Assembly (NCBI RefSeq): GCF_002116635.1
Contig: NZ_LQPW01000010.1
Span: forward strand, 62,001-126,000
Direction of reading: 5' to 3'
DNA: 64,000 bases
From: Mycobacterium szulgai
Lineage (GTDB): Bacteria > Actinomycetota > Actinomycetes > Mycobacteriales > Mycobacteriaceae
Each line of letters begins with the position of its first letter. Positions within the stretch are counted from its first letter, which is position 1. Below are positions 1 to 10,243 of the stretch, in pieces. The translations under genes were made by a program, and so were the position numbers. The notes below the pieces were generated by a model, which saw only the letters and a program-made list of their open reading frames with translations, did not search any database and was not told where the DNA came from.

Positions 1-150
1 GCTGGGCCACCGATGTTCGGCGCGGTAATCGATTCGGCAGGATATCCGCTGGCTTTCGCGCTGTGCGGCCTGTTTCCGCTGGCTGCGGTGCCCTTTGTGC
101 CGATCGGCCTGCGGGTACCCGGGCTAACGAGCGTTCGTTCGCGCGAGTAA
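1..150 (+). CDS. MFS transporter, C-terminal fragment (cut by window start)
   Basis: The reading frame is open from base 1 to the TAA at 148-150 and encodes the last 49 residues of a membrane transporter. The fragment closely matches the C-terminal end of the next gene: both carry a GPP(M/L)FGA motif and then an [11 protein letters not shown] membrane segment. The two are therefore tandem paralogues of the major facilitator superfamily. The substrate is unknown. The end (VRSRE-stop) shows where a member of this pair normally terminates, which matters for reading the longer C-terminus of the neighbour. Confidence 0.85.
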   Translation, partial: AGPPMFGAVIDSAGYPLAFALCGLFPLAAVPFVPIGLRVPGLTSVRSRE

Positions 151-183
151 GCAGCTGCGTGTACAGCGTGCGAGCATGGGTGG

Positions 184-1521
184 ATGTCGAAAGACCCGAT
201 CACCGCGCGAGCACGCTGGTCGATCGTGGTCGTTTCGCTGCTGGTCACGGCAAGCTCATTCCTGTTCATCAACGGCGTCGCATTCTTGATCCCCGCACTG
301 AAAGTGGTGCGCGGCACCTCACTGACCGAAGCCAGTTTGCTGTCGTCGATGCCCAGCTGGGGCATGGTGGTCACGCTGGTCGGCTGGGGCTATGTGCTGG
401 ATCGGGTCGGCGAGCGGATGGTCATGGCCGTGGGCTCGGCCCTCACCGCCGCCGCGACCTACGCCGCGGCGTCAGTTCATTCGCTGCTGTTGATGGGCGT
501 ATTCCTGTTCCTCGGCGGCATGGCCGCGGCCAGCTGCAACAGTGCCGGAGGCCGGCTGGTGTCGGGCTGGTTCCCGCCGCACCAGCGCGGCCTGGCGATG
601 GGTGTTCGCCAGACCGCCCAGCCGCTGGGAATCGCCCTGGGCGCGTTGGTGATTCCCGAACTTGCCGAACGAAGCCCGCACGCGGGGCTGATGTTCCCCG
701 CGGTCGCATGCACGCTTGCGGCGGTGGTCAGCGTCATCGGCGTCGTCGACCCACCACGCAAGTCACGGAAGTCGGCCAGCGTCGAGGAGTTGGCCAGTCC
801 CTATCGCGGCTCGTCGGTGTTGTGGCGGATTCACGTGGTTTCGGCGCTGCTGATGATGCCGCAGACGGTGACCGTGACGTTCATGCTGGTCTGGCTGATG
901 AACCACCACCGCTGGTCGGTGGCGGCTGCCGGCGGTTTGGTGACGATCTCGCAGCTGCTCGGCGCCGTGGGCCGCATCGCCGTCGGACGCTGGTCCGACC
1001 GGGTCGGCTCACGCATGCGACCGGTTCGCATCATCGCGATCGCTGCCGCCGTGAACCTGTTTTTGCTGGCGCTCGTCGACAACCAGGGTTCGCGTTACGA
1101 CGTGGCGCTCATGGTCGCTATTTCGGTCATCGCGGTGCTCGACAACGGCTTGGAAGCGACCGCGATCACCGAGTACGCCGGGCCGTTCTGGAGCGGACGG
1201 GCGCTGGGCACCCAGAACACCACGCAGCGGCTTGCGGCCGCGGCGGGACCGCCGCTGTTCGGTGCGCTGATCACCGCGGCCGCCTACCCGCTGGCCTGGG
1301 GGCTGTGCGGCTTGTTCCCGCTGGCAGCGGTGCCCTTGGTGCCGACCCGCCTGTTACCGCCGGGCCTGGAGACTAGAGCGCGGCGGCAATCCGTTCGCCG
1401 ACATCGCCGGTGGCAAGCCGTTCGCTCCCGCGAGTTGCCAAGTAAGCCTCGACGGCCCGATCCACCCGGGCCGCCGCATCCTGCTCACCGAGATGGGCAA
1501 GCAACAACGCCACCGACATGA
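184..1521 (+). CDS. MFS-family integral membrane transporter (Rv2994-like)
   Basis: A 445-residue protein with about twelve hydrophobic segments, an inter-helix [12 protein letters not shown] loop of the MFS A-motif type (GxxxDRxGxR) and a second such loop ([13 protein letters not shown]) after helix 8, as expected for a duplicated six-helix fold. It is probably a plasma-membrane exporter or permease of unknown substrate. The ATG at 184 lies 33 bp after the previous paralogue. The last ~48 residues (from about LETRARRQ) are Arg/Pro-rich, not membrane-like, and are read antisense to the 3' end of leuB over 149 bp. The upstream paralogue stops at the equivalent point, so this tail is probably a read-through caused by a lost stop codon. 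Confidence 0.85.
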   Translation: MSKDPITARARWSIVVVSLLVTASSFLFINGVAFLIPALKVVRGTSLTEASLLSSMPSWGMVVTLVGWGYVLDRVGERMVMAVGSALTAAATYAAASVHSLLLMGVFLFLGGMAAASCNSAGGRLVSGWFPPHQRGLAMGVRQTAQPLGIALGALVIPELAERSPHAGLMFPAVACTLAAVVSVIGVVDPPRKSRKSASVEELASPYRGSSVLWRIHVVSALLMMPQTVTVTFMLVWLMNHHRWSVAAAGGLVTISQLLGAVGRIAVGRWSDRVGSRMRPVRIIAIAAAVNLFLLALVDNQGSRYDVALMVAISVIAVLDNGLEATAITEYAGPFWSGRALGTQNTTQRLAAAAGPPLFGALITAAAYPLAWGLCGLFPLAAVPLVPTRLLPPGLETRARRQSVRRHRRWQAVRSRELPSKPRRPDPPGPPHPAHRDGQATTPPT

Positions 1522-2383
1522 TCGCAGCGGTCGGGTCGGCGATGCCCTGACCGGCGATGTCGGGCGCGCTGCCGTGCACCGGCTCGAACATCGACGGGTT
1601 GGTCCGGGTCGCATCGATATTTCCGCTGGCCGCCAAGCCGATACCGCCGCACACCGCCGCGGCCAGGTCGGTGATGATGTCGCCGAACAGGTTGTCGGTG
1701 ACGATCACGTCGAAGCGGCCGGGGTCGGTGACCAGGTGGATGGTGGCCGCGTCGACGTGTTGATAGGCCACCTCGACCTCGGGGTACTTCTCGCCCACCT
1801 CTTGCACCGTCCGCCACCACAACGATCCGGCGAACGTGAGCACATTGTTCTTGTGCACCAGCGTGAGGTGCTTGCGACGCTGCTGGGCCCGCTCGAAGGC
1901 GTCCTGGACCACTCGCCGGACGCCGAACGCCGTGTTCACGCTGACCTCGGTGGCCACCTCGTTCGGAGTGCCGACGCGAATCGCACCGCCGTTGCCGGTG
2001 TACGGGCCTTCGGTGCCTTCGCGCACCACCACGAAGTCGATCTTGGGGTCACCGGCCAGGGGGCTTTTAACGCCCGGATACAGCCGGCCGGGCCGCAGAT
2101 TGATGTGGTGATCCAGCTCGAAGCGCAGCCGTAACAACAGACCCCGCTCCAGGACGCCACTGGGCACCGAGGGGTCGCCGATCGCCCCGAGCAGGATCGC
2201 GTCGTGCTCACGAAGTTCGGGGACCACCGACTCCGGGAGCACCTCACCGGTGGCGTGGAAACGCCGTGCGCCCAAGTCGTATTCGGTTTTCTCTACACCG
2301 GGTAGCACCGCGTCGAGAACTTTGATCGCTTGGGCGATGACTTCCGGGCCGATGCCGTCGCCGCCGATCACCGCTAATTTCAT
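1373..2383 (-). CDS. leuB: 3-isopropylmalate dehydrogenase
   Basis: A 336-residue enzyme that oxidatively decarboxylates 3-isopropylmalate to 2-oxoisocaproate with NAD+, the third dedicated step of leucine synthesis in the cytoplasm. The N-terminus [15 protein letters not shown] is the classic start of the decarboxylating dehydrogenase family. The substrate-binding arginine region ([20 protein letters not shown]) and the metal-binding aspartates ([15 protein letters not shown]) are visible. The ATG at 2383 gives the length expected of the mycobacterial enzyme. It lies 10 bp downstream of serA on the same strand, so the two are probably co-transcribed. Its 3' end overlaps the tail of the MFS gene on the other strand. 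Confidence 0.97.
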   Translation of the reverse strand: MKLAVIGGDGIGPEVIAQAIKVLDAVLPGVEKTEYDLGARRFHATGEVLPESVVPELREHDAILLGAIGDPSVPSGVLERGLLLRLRFELDHHINLRPGRLYPGVKSPLAGDPKIDFVVVREGTEGPYTGNGGAIRVGTPNEVATEVSVNTAFGVRRVVQDAFERAQQRRKHLTLVHKNNVLTFAGSLWWRTVQEVGEKYPEVEVAYQHVDAATIHLVTDPGRFDVIVTDNLFGDIITDLAAAVCGGIGLAASGNIDATRTNPSMFEPVHGSAPDIAGQGIADPTAAIMSVALLLAHLGEQDAAARVDRAVEAYLATRGSERLATGDVGERIAAAL

Positions 2384-2393
2384 GAACACTGCC

Positions 2394-3980
2394 TCACGAA
2401 AAGTCAACCACCTCAAGCTTGTTGGCGCCCACTGCCGCCGCGATCGACGACCGCACATCCTCGGGCACGTCCTGATCCAGCCGCAGCACAACGGTGGCAC
2501 TCGGGCCCTCGGTGTCCTCGGAGAGCTGTGCAGCCTGGATGTTCACCCCGGCCGTACCCAGCAAGGTGCCGATCTTGCCGAGCGCGCCGGGCTGGTCGGC
2601 GTAATTGATCACCAGATTGACGCCCTGGGCACGCAGGTCGTAGCTGCGACCGTTGATCTGCACGATCTTCTCGACCAATTGCGGCCCGGACAGGGTGCCC
2701 GCGACATTGATGACCGAACCGTCCGACGCGACGGCGCGCACGTCGACCATGCTGCGGTGGTTGGGGCTTTCGGTGGCCTTCGCGATTTCGGCCGTCACGC
2801 CACGTTCGGCGGCCAGTGCCGGCGCGTTGACAAACGTCACCGCGTCCTCGATCACCGCCGAGAACAGGCCGCGCAGCGCCGAAAGCTTCAGCACCTCGAC
2901 CTCTTCGGCGGCCAGCTCACCACGCACCTGCACCGACAACGACACCGGCAGTTCGTCGGACAGCGCGGCAACCAGTACCCCGAGCTTGCGCGCCAGATCC
3001 AGCCAGGGCGCCACCTCTTCGTTGACCACGCCACCGCCGACGTTGACCGCGTCCGGAACGAACTCCCCGGCCAGCGCCAGCCGTACGCTCTCGGCGACAT
3101 CGGTGCCGGCGCGGTCCTGGGCCTCGACCGTGGACGCCCCTAGATGCGGCGTGACGACCACCTGGGGCAGCTCGAACAACGGGCTGTCCGTGCAGGGTTC
3201 GCTGGCGAAGACGTCGAGACCGGCCGCCCGGACGTGGCCGCTGTTGATCGCCTCGGCCAGCGCCGCCTCGTCCACCAAACCGCCGCGCGCGGCGTTGACG
3301 ACGATGACGCCGGGCTTGGTCTTGGCCAGTGCCTCCTTGTCGATCAAGCCCGCCGTCTCCGGGGTCTTGGGCAGATGCACGGAGATGAAATCGGCGCGGG
3401 CCAGCAGGTCGTCCAACGGCAGCAGTTCGATGCCCAGCTGCGCCGCCCGAGCCGACGACACATAGGGGTCGTAGGCGACGATGTGGGCGCCGAAGGCGGC
3501 GATGCGCTGCGCGACCAGCTGCCCGATTCGGCCCAGTCCAACCACGCCGACGGTCTTGCCGAAGATCTCGGTGCCGGAGAACGACGAGCGCTTCCAGGTG
3601 TGCTCACGCAGCGAGGCATCGGCTGCCGCGATCTGCCGGGACGCGGCCAACAGCAGCGCGATGGCGTGCTCTGCGGCGCTGTGGATGTTGGACGTCGGGG
3701 CGTTGACCACCAGCACACCGCGGGCGGTGGCGGCGTCAACGTCGACGTTGTCCAGCCCGACGCCGGCGCGGGCGACGATCTTCAGTTTGGGTGCCGCGGC
3801 CAGCACCTCAGCGTCCACGGTGGTAGCCGACCGCACCAGCAGCGCGTCGGCCTCAGGCACCGCAGCCAGCAGCTTTTCCCGGTCGGGCCCGTCTACCCAG
3901 CGCACCTCAACCTGGTCTCCCAGGGCAGCAACCGTTGATTGGGCAAGTTTGTCGGCGATTAACACAACAGGCAGGTTCAC
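2394..3980 (-). CDS. serA: D-3-phosphoglycerate dehydrogenase
   Basis: A 528-residue enzyme catalysing the first step of serine synthesis, NAD+-dependent oxidation of 3-phosphoglycerate. Order of domains: substrate-binding lobe, NAD-binding Rossmann domain with [13 protein letters not shown] (about residues 145-160), the catalytic Arg/Glu/His region ending in [10 protein letters not shown], an intervening ASB domain, and a C-terminal ACT domain ([16 protein letters not shown]) that senses L-serine. This is the long type I form found in M. tuberculosis SerA1, with the same length. A GTG start at 3980 ([12 protein letters not shown]) was chosen; longer in-frame N-termini do not resemble the family. 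The divergent neighbour starts 55 bp away. Confidence 0.97.
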   Translation of the reverse strand: MNLPVVLIADKLAQSTVAALGDQVEVRWVDGPDREKLLAAVPEADALLVRSATTVDAEVLAAAPKLKIVARAGVGLDNVDVDAATARGVLVVNAPTSNIHSAAEHAIALLLAASRQIAAADASLREHTWKRSSFSGTEIFGKTVGVVGLGRIGQLVAQRIAAFGAHIVAYDPYVSSARAAQLGIELLPLDDLLARADFISVHLPKTPETAGLIDKEALAKTKPGVIVVNAARGGLVDEAALAEAINSGHVRAAGLDVFASEPCTDSPLFELPQVVVTPHLGASTVEAQDRAGTDVAESVRLALAGEFVPDAVNVGGGVVNEEVAPWLDLARKLGVLVAALSDELPVSLSVQVRGELAAEEVEVLKLSALRGLFSAVIEDAVTFVNAPALAAERGVTAEIAKATESPNHRSMVDVRAVASDGSVINVAGTLSGPQLVEKIVQINGRSYDLRAQGVNLVINYADQPGALGKIGTLLGTAGVNIQAAQLSEDTEGPSATVVLRLDQDVPEDVRSSIAAAVGANKLEVVDFS

Positions 3981-4035
3981 GCGAACAGCGTAGCGGCGGG
4001 TCGCCGTCGGCCGCTCAGTCAGCTGTAATCGTGGG

Positions 4036-5466
4036 GTGGACTTGACCGTCGTCGGCAGCGGGCCCAATGGCCTCGCTACGGCCGTAATCTGTGCCCGAGC
4101 CGGGCTGAAAGTGCAGGTCGTCGAAGCCCAGCCCACCTTTGGTGGCGGCGCCCGCAGCCAAGCCGACTTCGAATTTTCCGGAGTCTTACACGACGTGTGC
4201 TCGGCGGTGCACCCGCTGGCGCTGGCGTCGCCCTTTTTCGCCGAGTTCGATCTGCCCGCGCGCGGCGTGACGCTGGCCGTGCCGGAGATCTCGTACGCCA
4301 ACCCGCTGCCGGGCCGGCCCGCGGCCGTCGCCTATCGGGATCTGCAGCGCACCTGTGCCGAGTTGGATGACGGCGGACCCTGGCGGCGCCTGCTGGGGCC
4401 GTTGGCGGCCGACTCCGAAGCGGTGGTGGCGTTCCTGCTCGGCGACAAGCGGTCGGTGCCTAGATCGTTGCTGCCGGTAATGCGTCTTGGGTTGCGGATG
4501 CTGACCCAAGGCACTCCGGCATGGGGGGCGCTGGCCGGCGCGGATGCTCGTGCCTTGTTCACCGGCGTCGCCGCCCACGTGATTTCGCGAATGCCATCCC
4601 TGGCGTCGGCGGGCGCCGGACTGATGCTGGCGACGCTCGGCCACTCGGTCGGCTGGCCGATTCCGGTGGGCGGGACCCAAATGATCACCGATGCACTGAT
4701 CGCGGATCTGCGCGCCCACGGCGGCGAGCTGACGTCTGGTGTCGAAATCGCCGATCCGCCAAGCGGCGTGGTGGCCTTCGACACGGCACCGACCGCGCTG
4801 TTGGGCATCTACCGCGACGCGCTTCCGGCTGGTTACGCTAAGGCGTTGCGCCGCTACACCTTTGGTCCCGGGGTGGCAAAGGTGGACTTTGTGCTCAACG
4901 ATGAGATTCCGTGGTCGGATGCGCGATTGCAGCGCGCGCCGACGCTGCACCTCGGCGGCACCCGCGAGCAGATGGCACGCGCCGAGGCCGACATCGCCGC
5001 GGGGCGCCATGCCGATTGGCCGATGGTGCTCGCATCCTCGCCGCACCTCGCCGATCCAGGCCGAATCGACTCCGACGGGCGGCGGCCGCTGTGGACGTAT
5101 GCCCATGTGCCGTCCGGATCCACGCTCGATGCCACCGAATCGGTGATCGGGGTGTTCGAGCGCTTCGCGCCGGGTTTCCGCGACGTCGTGGTGGCCTCGC
5201 GCAGTGTGCCCGCCGCGCGGATGGCCGAGCACAACGCAAACTACGTCGGCGGCGACATCGCGGTGGGCGGAGCCTCGGTGTTGCGCGCAACCTTGGGCCC
5301 TACTCCACGGCTAAACCCTTGGCGCACACCGATTCCCAAGGTCTACCTGTGTTCGGCGGCCACGCCGCCAGGTGCCGGCGTGCACGGTATGGCCGGCTAT
5401 TACGCAGCCCGGACGTTGTTGCGCAACGAGTTCGGCATTGCCGAACTGCCTAAGCTGACCCCATGA
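4036..5466 (+). CDS. FAD-dependent phytoene-dehydrogenase-like oxidoreductase (Rv2997-like)
   Basis: A 476-residue flavoprotein of the amine oxidase/CrtI-like superfamily. The dinucleotide-binding motif GSGPNGLATAV is at residues 8-18, followed by the glutamate that binds the FAD ribose (VEAQPTFGGGARS). The C-terminus has the CrtI-type FAD motif around YLCSAATPPGAGVHGMAGYYAA. The substrate is unknown. The similarity to CrtI is at family level only, and it is far from the crt operon. The GTG start at 4036 gives a short leader against serA. Its TGA overlaps the ATG of wrbA by 4 bp, so the two are translationally coupled. Confidence 0.9.
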   Translation: MDLTVVGSGPNGLATAVICARAGLKVQVVEAQPTFGGGARSQADFEFSGVLHDVCSAVHPLALASPFFAEFDLPARGVTLAVPEISYANPLPGRPAAVAYRDLQRTCAELDDGGPWRRLLGPLAADSEAVVAFLLGDKRSVPRSLLPVMRLGLRMLTQGTPAWGALAGADARALFTGVAAHVISRMPSLASAGAGLMLATLGHSVGWPIPVGGTQMITDALIADLRAHGGELTSGVEIADPPSGVVAFDTAPTALLGIYRDALPAGYAKALRRYTFGPGVAKVDFVLNDEIPWSDARLQRAPTLHLGGTREQMARAEADIAAGRHADWPMVLASSPHLADPGRIDSDGRRPLWTYAHVPSGSTLDATESVIGVFERFAPGFRDVVVASRSVPAARMAEHNANYVGGDIAVGGASVLRATLGPTPRLNPWRTPIPKVYLCSAATPPGAGVHGMAGYYAARTLLRNEFGIAELPKLTP

Positions 5467-6065
5467 CCAAACTTGCGATCATCTACTACTCGGCCACCGG
5501 CCACGGCACCACCATGGCTCGACGAGTGGCCGCAGCGGCCGAGGCGGCGGGCGCCGAAGTGCGGGTGCGCCACGTCGCCGAAACCCGTGACCCGTCGTCG
5601 TTCGCGCACAATCCCGCATGGACCGCGAATTACGAAGCGACCAAAGATCTCCCGGCAGCGACCGCCGACGACATCGTGTGGGCCGACGCGGTGATCTTCG
5701 GATCGCCCACCCGGTTCGGCTCTGTTGCTTCGCAATTGCGAGACTTCCTCGACTCGCTGGGCGGGCTGTGGGCCGAAGGCAAGCTCGCCGACAAGGTGTA
5801 CGCGGCCTTCACGTCATCCAACACCCTGCACGGTGGCCAGGAGACCACGCTGCTGACGCTCTACGTCACCTTGATGCATTTCGGCGGCATTATCGTGGCG
5901 CCGGGATACACCGACCCGTTGAAGTTCGTCGACGGTAACCCGTATGGGGTCAGCCTGGTGTCGACGCACGACAACATCGAAGAGTTCGACTCGGCGACGG
6001 CCGACGCGCTGGACCACCTCGCCCGTCGGGTGGTGCGGGTCGCCGAAGGCACCGCGACACTGTAG
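5463..6065 (+). CDS. wrbA: NAD(P)H:quinone oxidoreductase, WrbA type
   Basis: A 200-residue flavodoxin-fold protein with the FMN phosphate loop YYSATGHGTTMA near the N-terminus and the WrbA signatures GSPTRFGSVASQL and FTSSNTLHGGQETTLLTL. Family members reduce quinones by two electrons with NAD(P)H and protect against redox cycling. It shares a 4-bp ATGA overlap with the upstream FAD oxidoreductase, suggesting a two-gene redox operon. In M. tuberculosis other genes (Rv2998, lppY, Rv3000) occupy the interval before ilvC, so wrbA is a local difference. The stop codon lies within the left arm of a strong hairpin. Confidence 0.95.
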   Translation: MTKLAIIYYSATGHGTTMARRVAAAAEAAGAEVRVRHVAETRDPSSFAHNPAWTANYEATKDLPAATADDIVWADAVIFGSPTRFGSVASQLRDFLDSLGGLWAEGKLADKVYAAFTSSNTLHGGQETTLLTLYVTLMHFGGIIVAPGYTDPLKFVDGNPYGVSLVSTHDNIEEFDSATADALDHLARRVVRVAEGTATL

Positions 6066-6107
6066 TTGGCGCGACGACACGCCGAAAAGCCCCGCGCCAA
6101 CTACAGT
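6059..6107. terminator. Bidirectional hairpin between wrbA and ilvC
   Basis: Perfect 15-bp inverted repeat: ACTGTAGTTGGCGCG at 6059-6073 and its reverse complement at 6093-6107, with a 19-nt loop. It lies between the convergent 3' ends of wrbA (whose TAG is in the left arm) and ilvC. There is no long T-tract, as is usual for mycobacterial terminators, so termination is inferred from structure and position. Confidence 0.75.
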
Positions 6108-6123
6108 TTCGCGGCCACCTCGG

Positions 6124-7158
<1,035 letters not shown>

Positions 7159-7665
7159 TTATTTGGCGGTGGCTATGCCGCGCGGTCCGCGGGACAGCGA
7201 CACCATTCCGGACTGGGCGATTTCGCGGATACCGAAGGGCTCCAATACCCGCAGCAGCGCCTCGAGCTTGCCGTGGTTACCGGTGGCCTCGACGGTGAGC
7301 GACTCCGGGGAAACGTCAATGACGTTGGCGCGGAACAGGTTTACCGCTTCGATCACCTGGCTGCGGGTGCCGGCGTCGGCCCGCACCTTGATCAGTGCCA
7401 ATTCCCGGGACACCGAGTTGTCCTCATCCTGCTCGACGATCTTGATGACGTTGATCAGTTTGTTGAGCTGTTTGGTGACCTGTTCGAGAGGGGTTTCCTC
7501 GCAGGAGACGACGATGGTCATCCGCGACATGTCCTTCTGCTCGGTGGCGCCCACCGCCAGCGACTCGATGTTGAAGCCGCGCCGGGAGAACAACGCCGCC
7601 ACCCGCGCGAGAACGCCGGGCTTGTCTTCGACCAGCACCGAAAGCGTGTGCGTCTTCGGATACAT
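7159..7665 (-). CDS. ilvN: Acetolactate synthase small (regulatory) subunit
   Basis: A 168-residue regulatory subunit that activates IlvB1 and confers valine feedback inhibition. An N-terminal ACT domain (LSVLVEDKPGVLARVAALFSRRGFNIESLAV) is followed by the C-terminal ALS_ss domain ending SGMVSLSRGPRG. The ATG at 7665 shares one base with the TGA of ilvB1 (TGATG), so translation is coupled and subunits would be made in matched amounts. It is the second gene of the ilvBNC operon. Confidence 0.97.
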   Translation of the reverse strand: MYPKTHTLSVLVEDKPGVLARVAALFSRRGFNIESLAVGATEQKDMSRMTIVVSCEETPLEQVTKQLNKLINVIKIVEQDEDNSVSRELALIKVRADAGTRSQVIEAVNLFRANVIDVSPESLTVEATGNHGKLEALLRVLEPFGIREIAQSGMVSLSRGPRGIATAK

Positions 7666-9521
7666 CAGGCGTGCCCCTCGCTTATGTCGTCGAACAGCGG
7701 ACGGATCCCGCGTGCGGCCTGGATCTCGTCGTTGCTGGTGCCGGCGGCGACCATCGGCCACACCTGGGCGTCGGCGCCGACGATGAAGTCGATCACCACC
7801 GGGCGGTCGTTGATCGCCCGAGCCTGGTTGATGACGTCTTCCACGTCTTCCTCACGCTCGCAACGCAATCCGACGCAACCCAGCGCCTCGGCCAGCTTGA
7901 CGAAGTCCGGTATGCGGTGCGAGTGGGTGGCCAGGTCGGTCTGGGAGTAGCGCTCTTCGTAGAACAGGGTCTGCCACTGCCGCACCATGCCCAGGTTGCC
8001 GTTGTTGATCAGCGCCACCTTGATCGGGATGCCCTCGATGGCGCAGGTGGCCAGTTCCTGGTTGGTCATCTGGAAGCAACCGTCGCCGTCGATTGCCCAC
8101 ACCTCGGTATCGGGCAGCGCGATCTTGGCGCCCATGGCCGCCGGGATGGCGAACCCCATGGTGCCAAGCCCGCCGGAATTCAGCCAGGTGCGCGGCTTTT
8201 CGTACTTGATGAACTGCGCCGCCCACATCTGGTGCTGGCCAACGCCGGCAACATAAATGGCGTCCGGGCCGGCGATCTGACCGAGCTTCTCGATCACATA
8301 TTCCGGGCCCAGGCTCCCGTCGCTCTGCGGCCCGTAGCTCAGCGGATAGGTCTTCCGAACGCCTTCGAGGTACTCCCACCACTCGGTCATGTCGATGTTG
8401 CCGGGGATCTCGTAGTGCCGCAGCATCGCGATGAGGTCGGTGATGACGGCCTTGACGTCGCCCACGATGGGCACGTCCGCGTGGCGGTTCTTGCCGATCT
8501 CGGCCGGGTCGATATCGGCGTGGATGACCTTGGCCTCCGGAGCGAACGATTCGAGCTTGCCGGTCACCCGGTCGTCGAAGCGGGTGCCAAGGGCGATCAG
8601 CAGGTCGCTGCGCTGCAGCGCGGCCACCGCCGACACCGTGCCGTGCATGCCGGGCATGCCCATGTTCTGTGGGTGGCTATCGGGGAAGGCGCCGCGCGCC
8701 ATCAGCGTGGTGACCACCGGGATGCCGGTCAGTTCGGCCAGGTCGAGCAGCTTGTCGGTGGCCTCGCCGCGGATGACGCCGCCGCCGACGTACAGCACCG
8801 GCTTGCGCGCGGTTGCGATCAGCTTGGCAGCCTCGCGCACCTGCCGGTTGTGTGGCTTGGTGTTGGGCTTGTAGCCGGGCAGGTCCATCCGCGGCGGCCA
8901 GCTGAAGGTGCATTGGCCCTGCAAGACGTCCTTGGGGATGTCGACGAGCACCGCGCCCGGCCGGCCGGACGCCGCGATGTGGAACGCCTCGGCGATCACG
9001 CGGGGAATCTCGTCGCCGGAGCGGACCAGGAAGTTGTGCTTGGTGATCGGCATGGTGATGCCGGAGATGTCGGCTTCCTGGAAGGCGTCGGTGCCGATCA
9101 GCCCGCGGCCGACCTGGCCGGTGATGGCGACCACCGGGATGGAGTCCATCTGCGCGTCAGCAAGCGGCGTGACCAGGTTGGTCGCACCGGGACCCGAGGT
9201 GGCCATGCACACCCCCACCTTGCCGGTGGCGTGCGCGTAGCCGCTGGCGGCGTGGCCGGCGCCCTGCTCGTGGCGGACCAGCACATGGCGCAGCTTCTGC
9301 GAGTCGAACAGCGGGTCATACACCGGGAGTACGGCGCCGCCGGGAATGCCGAAGATAATGTCGACGTCGAGCTCCTCCAGCGACCGGATGACCGACTGGG
9401 CACCGGTAAGTTGCTCGGGCGCAACGCGTTTCGGCTGTGTCGCGGCCGTCGCGGCGGGCTTCACCGCTTTCGGCGCGCCGTTTGCCTGCGGCTCGCTGGA
9501 TGACTTCGTGGGAGCGCTCAC
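7665..9521 (-). CDS. ilvB1: Acetolactate synthase large (catalytic) subunit
   Basis: A 618-residue thiamine-diphosphate enzyme that condenses pyruvate to acetolactate, or pyruvate with 2-oxobutyrate, committing carbon to branched-chain amino acids. After a low-complexity Ala/Lys/Pro N-terminal tail of about 38 residues come the TPP-activating glutamate ([12 protein letters not shown]), the central FAD domain and the C-terminal TPP motif ([15 protein letters not shown] ... NNGNLG). It heads the ilvB1-ilvN-ilvC operon. Expression is likely controlled by the leader peptide and terminator at 9564-9692. The GTG start at 9521 follows a plausible purine-rich site. Confidence 0.98.
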   Translation of the reverse strand: MSAPTKSSSEPQANGAPKAVKPAATAATQPKRVAPEQLTGAQSVIRSLEELDVDIIFGIPGGAVLPVYDPLFDSQKLRHVLVRHEQGAGHAASGYAHATGKVGVCMATSGPGATNLVTPLADAQMDSIPVVAITGQVGRGLIGTDAFQEADISGITMPITKHNFLVRSGDEIPRVIAEAFHIAASGRPGAVLVDIPKDVLQGQCTFSWPPRMDLPGYKPNTKPHNRQVREAAKLIATARKPVLYVGGGVIRGEATDKLLDLAELTGIPVVTTLMARGAFPDSHPQNMGMPGMHGTVSAVAALQRSDLLIALGTRFDDRVTGKLESFAPEAKVIHADIDPAEIGKNRHADVPIVGDVKAVITDLIAMLRHYEIPGNIDMTEWWEYLEGVRKTYPLSYGPQSDGSLGPEYVIEKLGQIAGPDAIYVAGVGQHQMWAAQFIKYEKPRTWLNSGGLGTMGFAIPAAMGAKIALPDTEVWAIDGDGCFQMTNQELATCAIEGIPIKVALINNGNLGMVRQWQTLFYEERYSQTDLATHSHRIPDFVKLAEALGCVGLRCEREEDVEDVINQARAINDRPVVIDFIVGADAQVWPMVAAGTSNDEIQAARGIRPLFDDISEGHA

Positions 9522-9563
9522 AGTGTCCTCTTCACGTCCTTGTGGGTCCTGGGGTTCCTGGGC

Positions 9564-9601
9564 AAGAAAAAACCCCCGTCAGCTCTTGCTGCACGAGGGT
9601 T
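9564..9601 (-). terminator. ilvB1 leader attenuator (rho-independent terminator)
   Basis: On the minus strand AACCCTCGT (9601-9593) pairs with ACGGGGGTT (9579-9571) through 9 bp with one G-U pair. An inner CAGC-AAGA-GCTG stem caps it, and a run of six T follows. This is a classical intrinsic terminator, rare in mycobacteria, between a branched-chain leader peptide and ilvB1. A competing 9-bp stem pairs 9640-9648 (inside the leader reading frame) with 9602-9610, giving the alternative fold expected of attenuation. Confidence 0.9.
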
Positions 9602-9632
9602 GCGCGTTGGGCTGGATAGCTTGAAATGCTAG

Positions 9633-9692
9633 TCAGGCACCAACGCGCCGACAAATTACTACGAGCATTCCGGGCTTTCCGGCGGTATTCAT
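9633..9692 (-). CDS. ilvBNC leader peptide
   Basis: A 19-codon reading frame, MNTAGKPGMLVVICRRVGA, rich in the regulating residues Leu-Val-Val-Ile and Val. It precedes the ilvB1 terminator hairpin and resembles the leader of Corynebacterium ilvB (LVVV-type peptide, from memory). Ribosome stalling on scarce charged Leu/Val/Ile tRNA would favour the alternative stem and allow read-through. The ATG at 9692 sits at the expected transcription start of the promoter at 9701-9730, so it is probably leaderless. An internal ATG at 9668 preceded by GGAAAG could give an 11-residue version. Confidence 0.85.
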   Translation of the reverse strand: MNTAGKPGMLVVICRRVGA

Positions 9693-9700
9693 AGCGTCCG

Positions 9701-9730
9701 ACGGTAGTCTTCGCACAGCTCAGCCGTCAA
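9701..9730 (-). promoter_or_regulatory. SigA-type promoter of the ilvBNC operon
   Basis: Minus strand: -35 TTGACG (9730-9725), an 18-nt spacer, and -10 TACCGT (9706-9701), which fits the TAnnnT rule. The predicted start of transcription is at about 9692-9695, at the leader-peptide ATG. Confidence 0.6.
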
Positions 9731-9894
9731 ATCCGGGGCGTACTCGGACACACCATTCGGTGTGCGTCCAGGGCGACGACACGCAGTCGACGGCCGCCAT
9801 CAGCGCACACGCGATGCCGCGACTGCTCGAATCGCGGCGATGCGATGATGCGAGGGTGGCTACTCAAGCGCCGGTAGTGATCAAGGTGTCGCCG

Positions 9895-10233
9895 ATGGCA
9901 CACTTAGCGGTCGGCTTTTTGACCCTGGGGCTGCTGGTGCCCGTCCTGACCTGGCCGGTGAGTGCCCCGCTGCTGGTGATTCCGCTGCTGTTGTCGGCGA
10001 TGATCGTGCGGCTGCGCACGGTCGCCGACGATCAGGGCGTGGCCGTGCGAACACTGCTGGGCAGCCGGGCGGTGGCCTGGGAGGACATCGACGGCCTGCG
10101 GTTTCACCGCGGCTCCTGGGCACGCGCCCGGCTCAAGAGCGGCGCAGAAGTGCGGCTGCCTGCGGTGACCTTCGCAACGCTGCCGCAGCTGGCCGAGGCC
10201 AGTGCCGGGCGGGTGCCTAACCCTTATCGGTGA
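9895..10233 (+). CDS. cfp6: Low-molecular-weight antigen CFP6 homologue, membrane protein with PH-like domain
   Basis: A 112-residue protein with two closely spaced hydrophobic segments (about residues 5-20 and 23-36) followed by a bacterial PH-like domain (RTLLGSRAVAWEDIDGLRFHRGSWARA). It corresponds to Rv3004 (cfp6), first described as a culture-filtrate antigen; its biochemical role is unknown. The ATG at 9895 has AAGGTG six bases upstream and gives the family length. An in-frame GTG at 9856 would add 13 residues. It is divergent from ilvB1 and convergent with doxX. Confidence 0.88.
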   Translation: MAHLAVGFLTLGLLVPVLTWPVSAPLLVIPLLLSAMIVRLRTVADDQGVAVRTLLGSRAVAWEDIDGLRFHRGSWARARLKSGAEVRLPAVTFATLPQLAEASAGRVPNPYR

Positions 10234-10243
10234 AAGGGCCAGG

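Noticed and set aside
4036..5466. Second carotenoid desaturase
   Set aside because: Shares the CrtI-like FAD fold but lacks close similarity to CrtI and sits in a wrbA redox pair; kept as a general oxidoreductase.
7671..9503. 610-codon open frame antisense to ilvB1
   Set aside because: Product of high GC at third positions; the other strand encodes a fully conserved enzyme.
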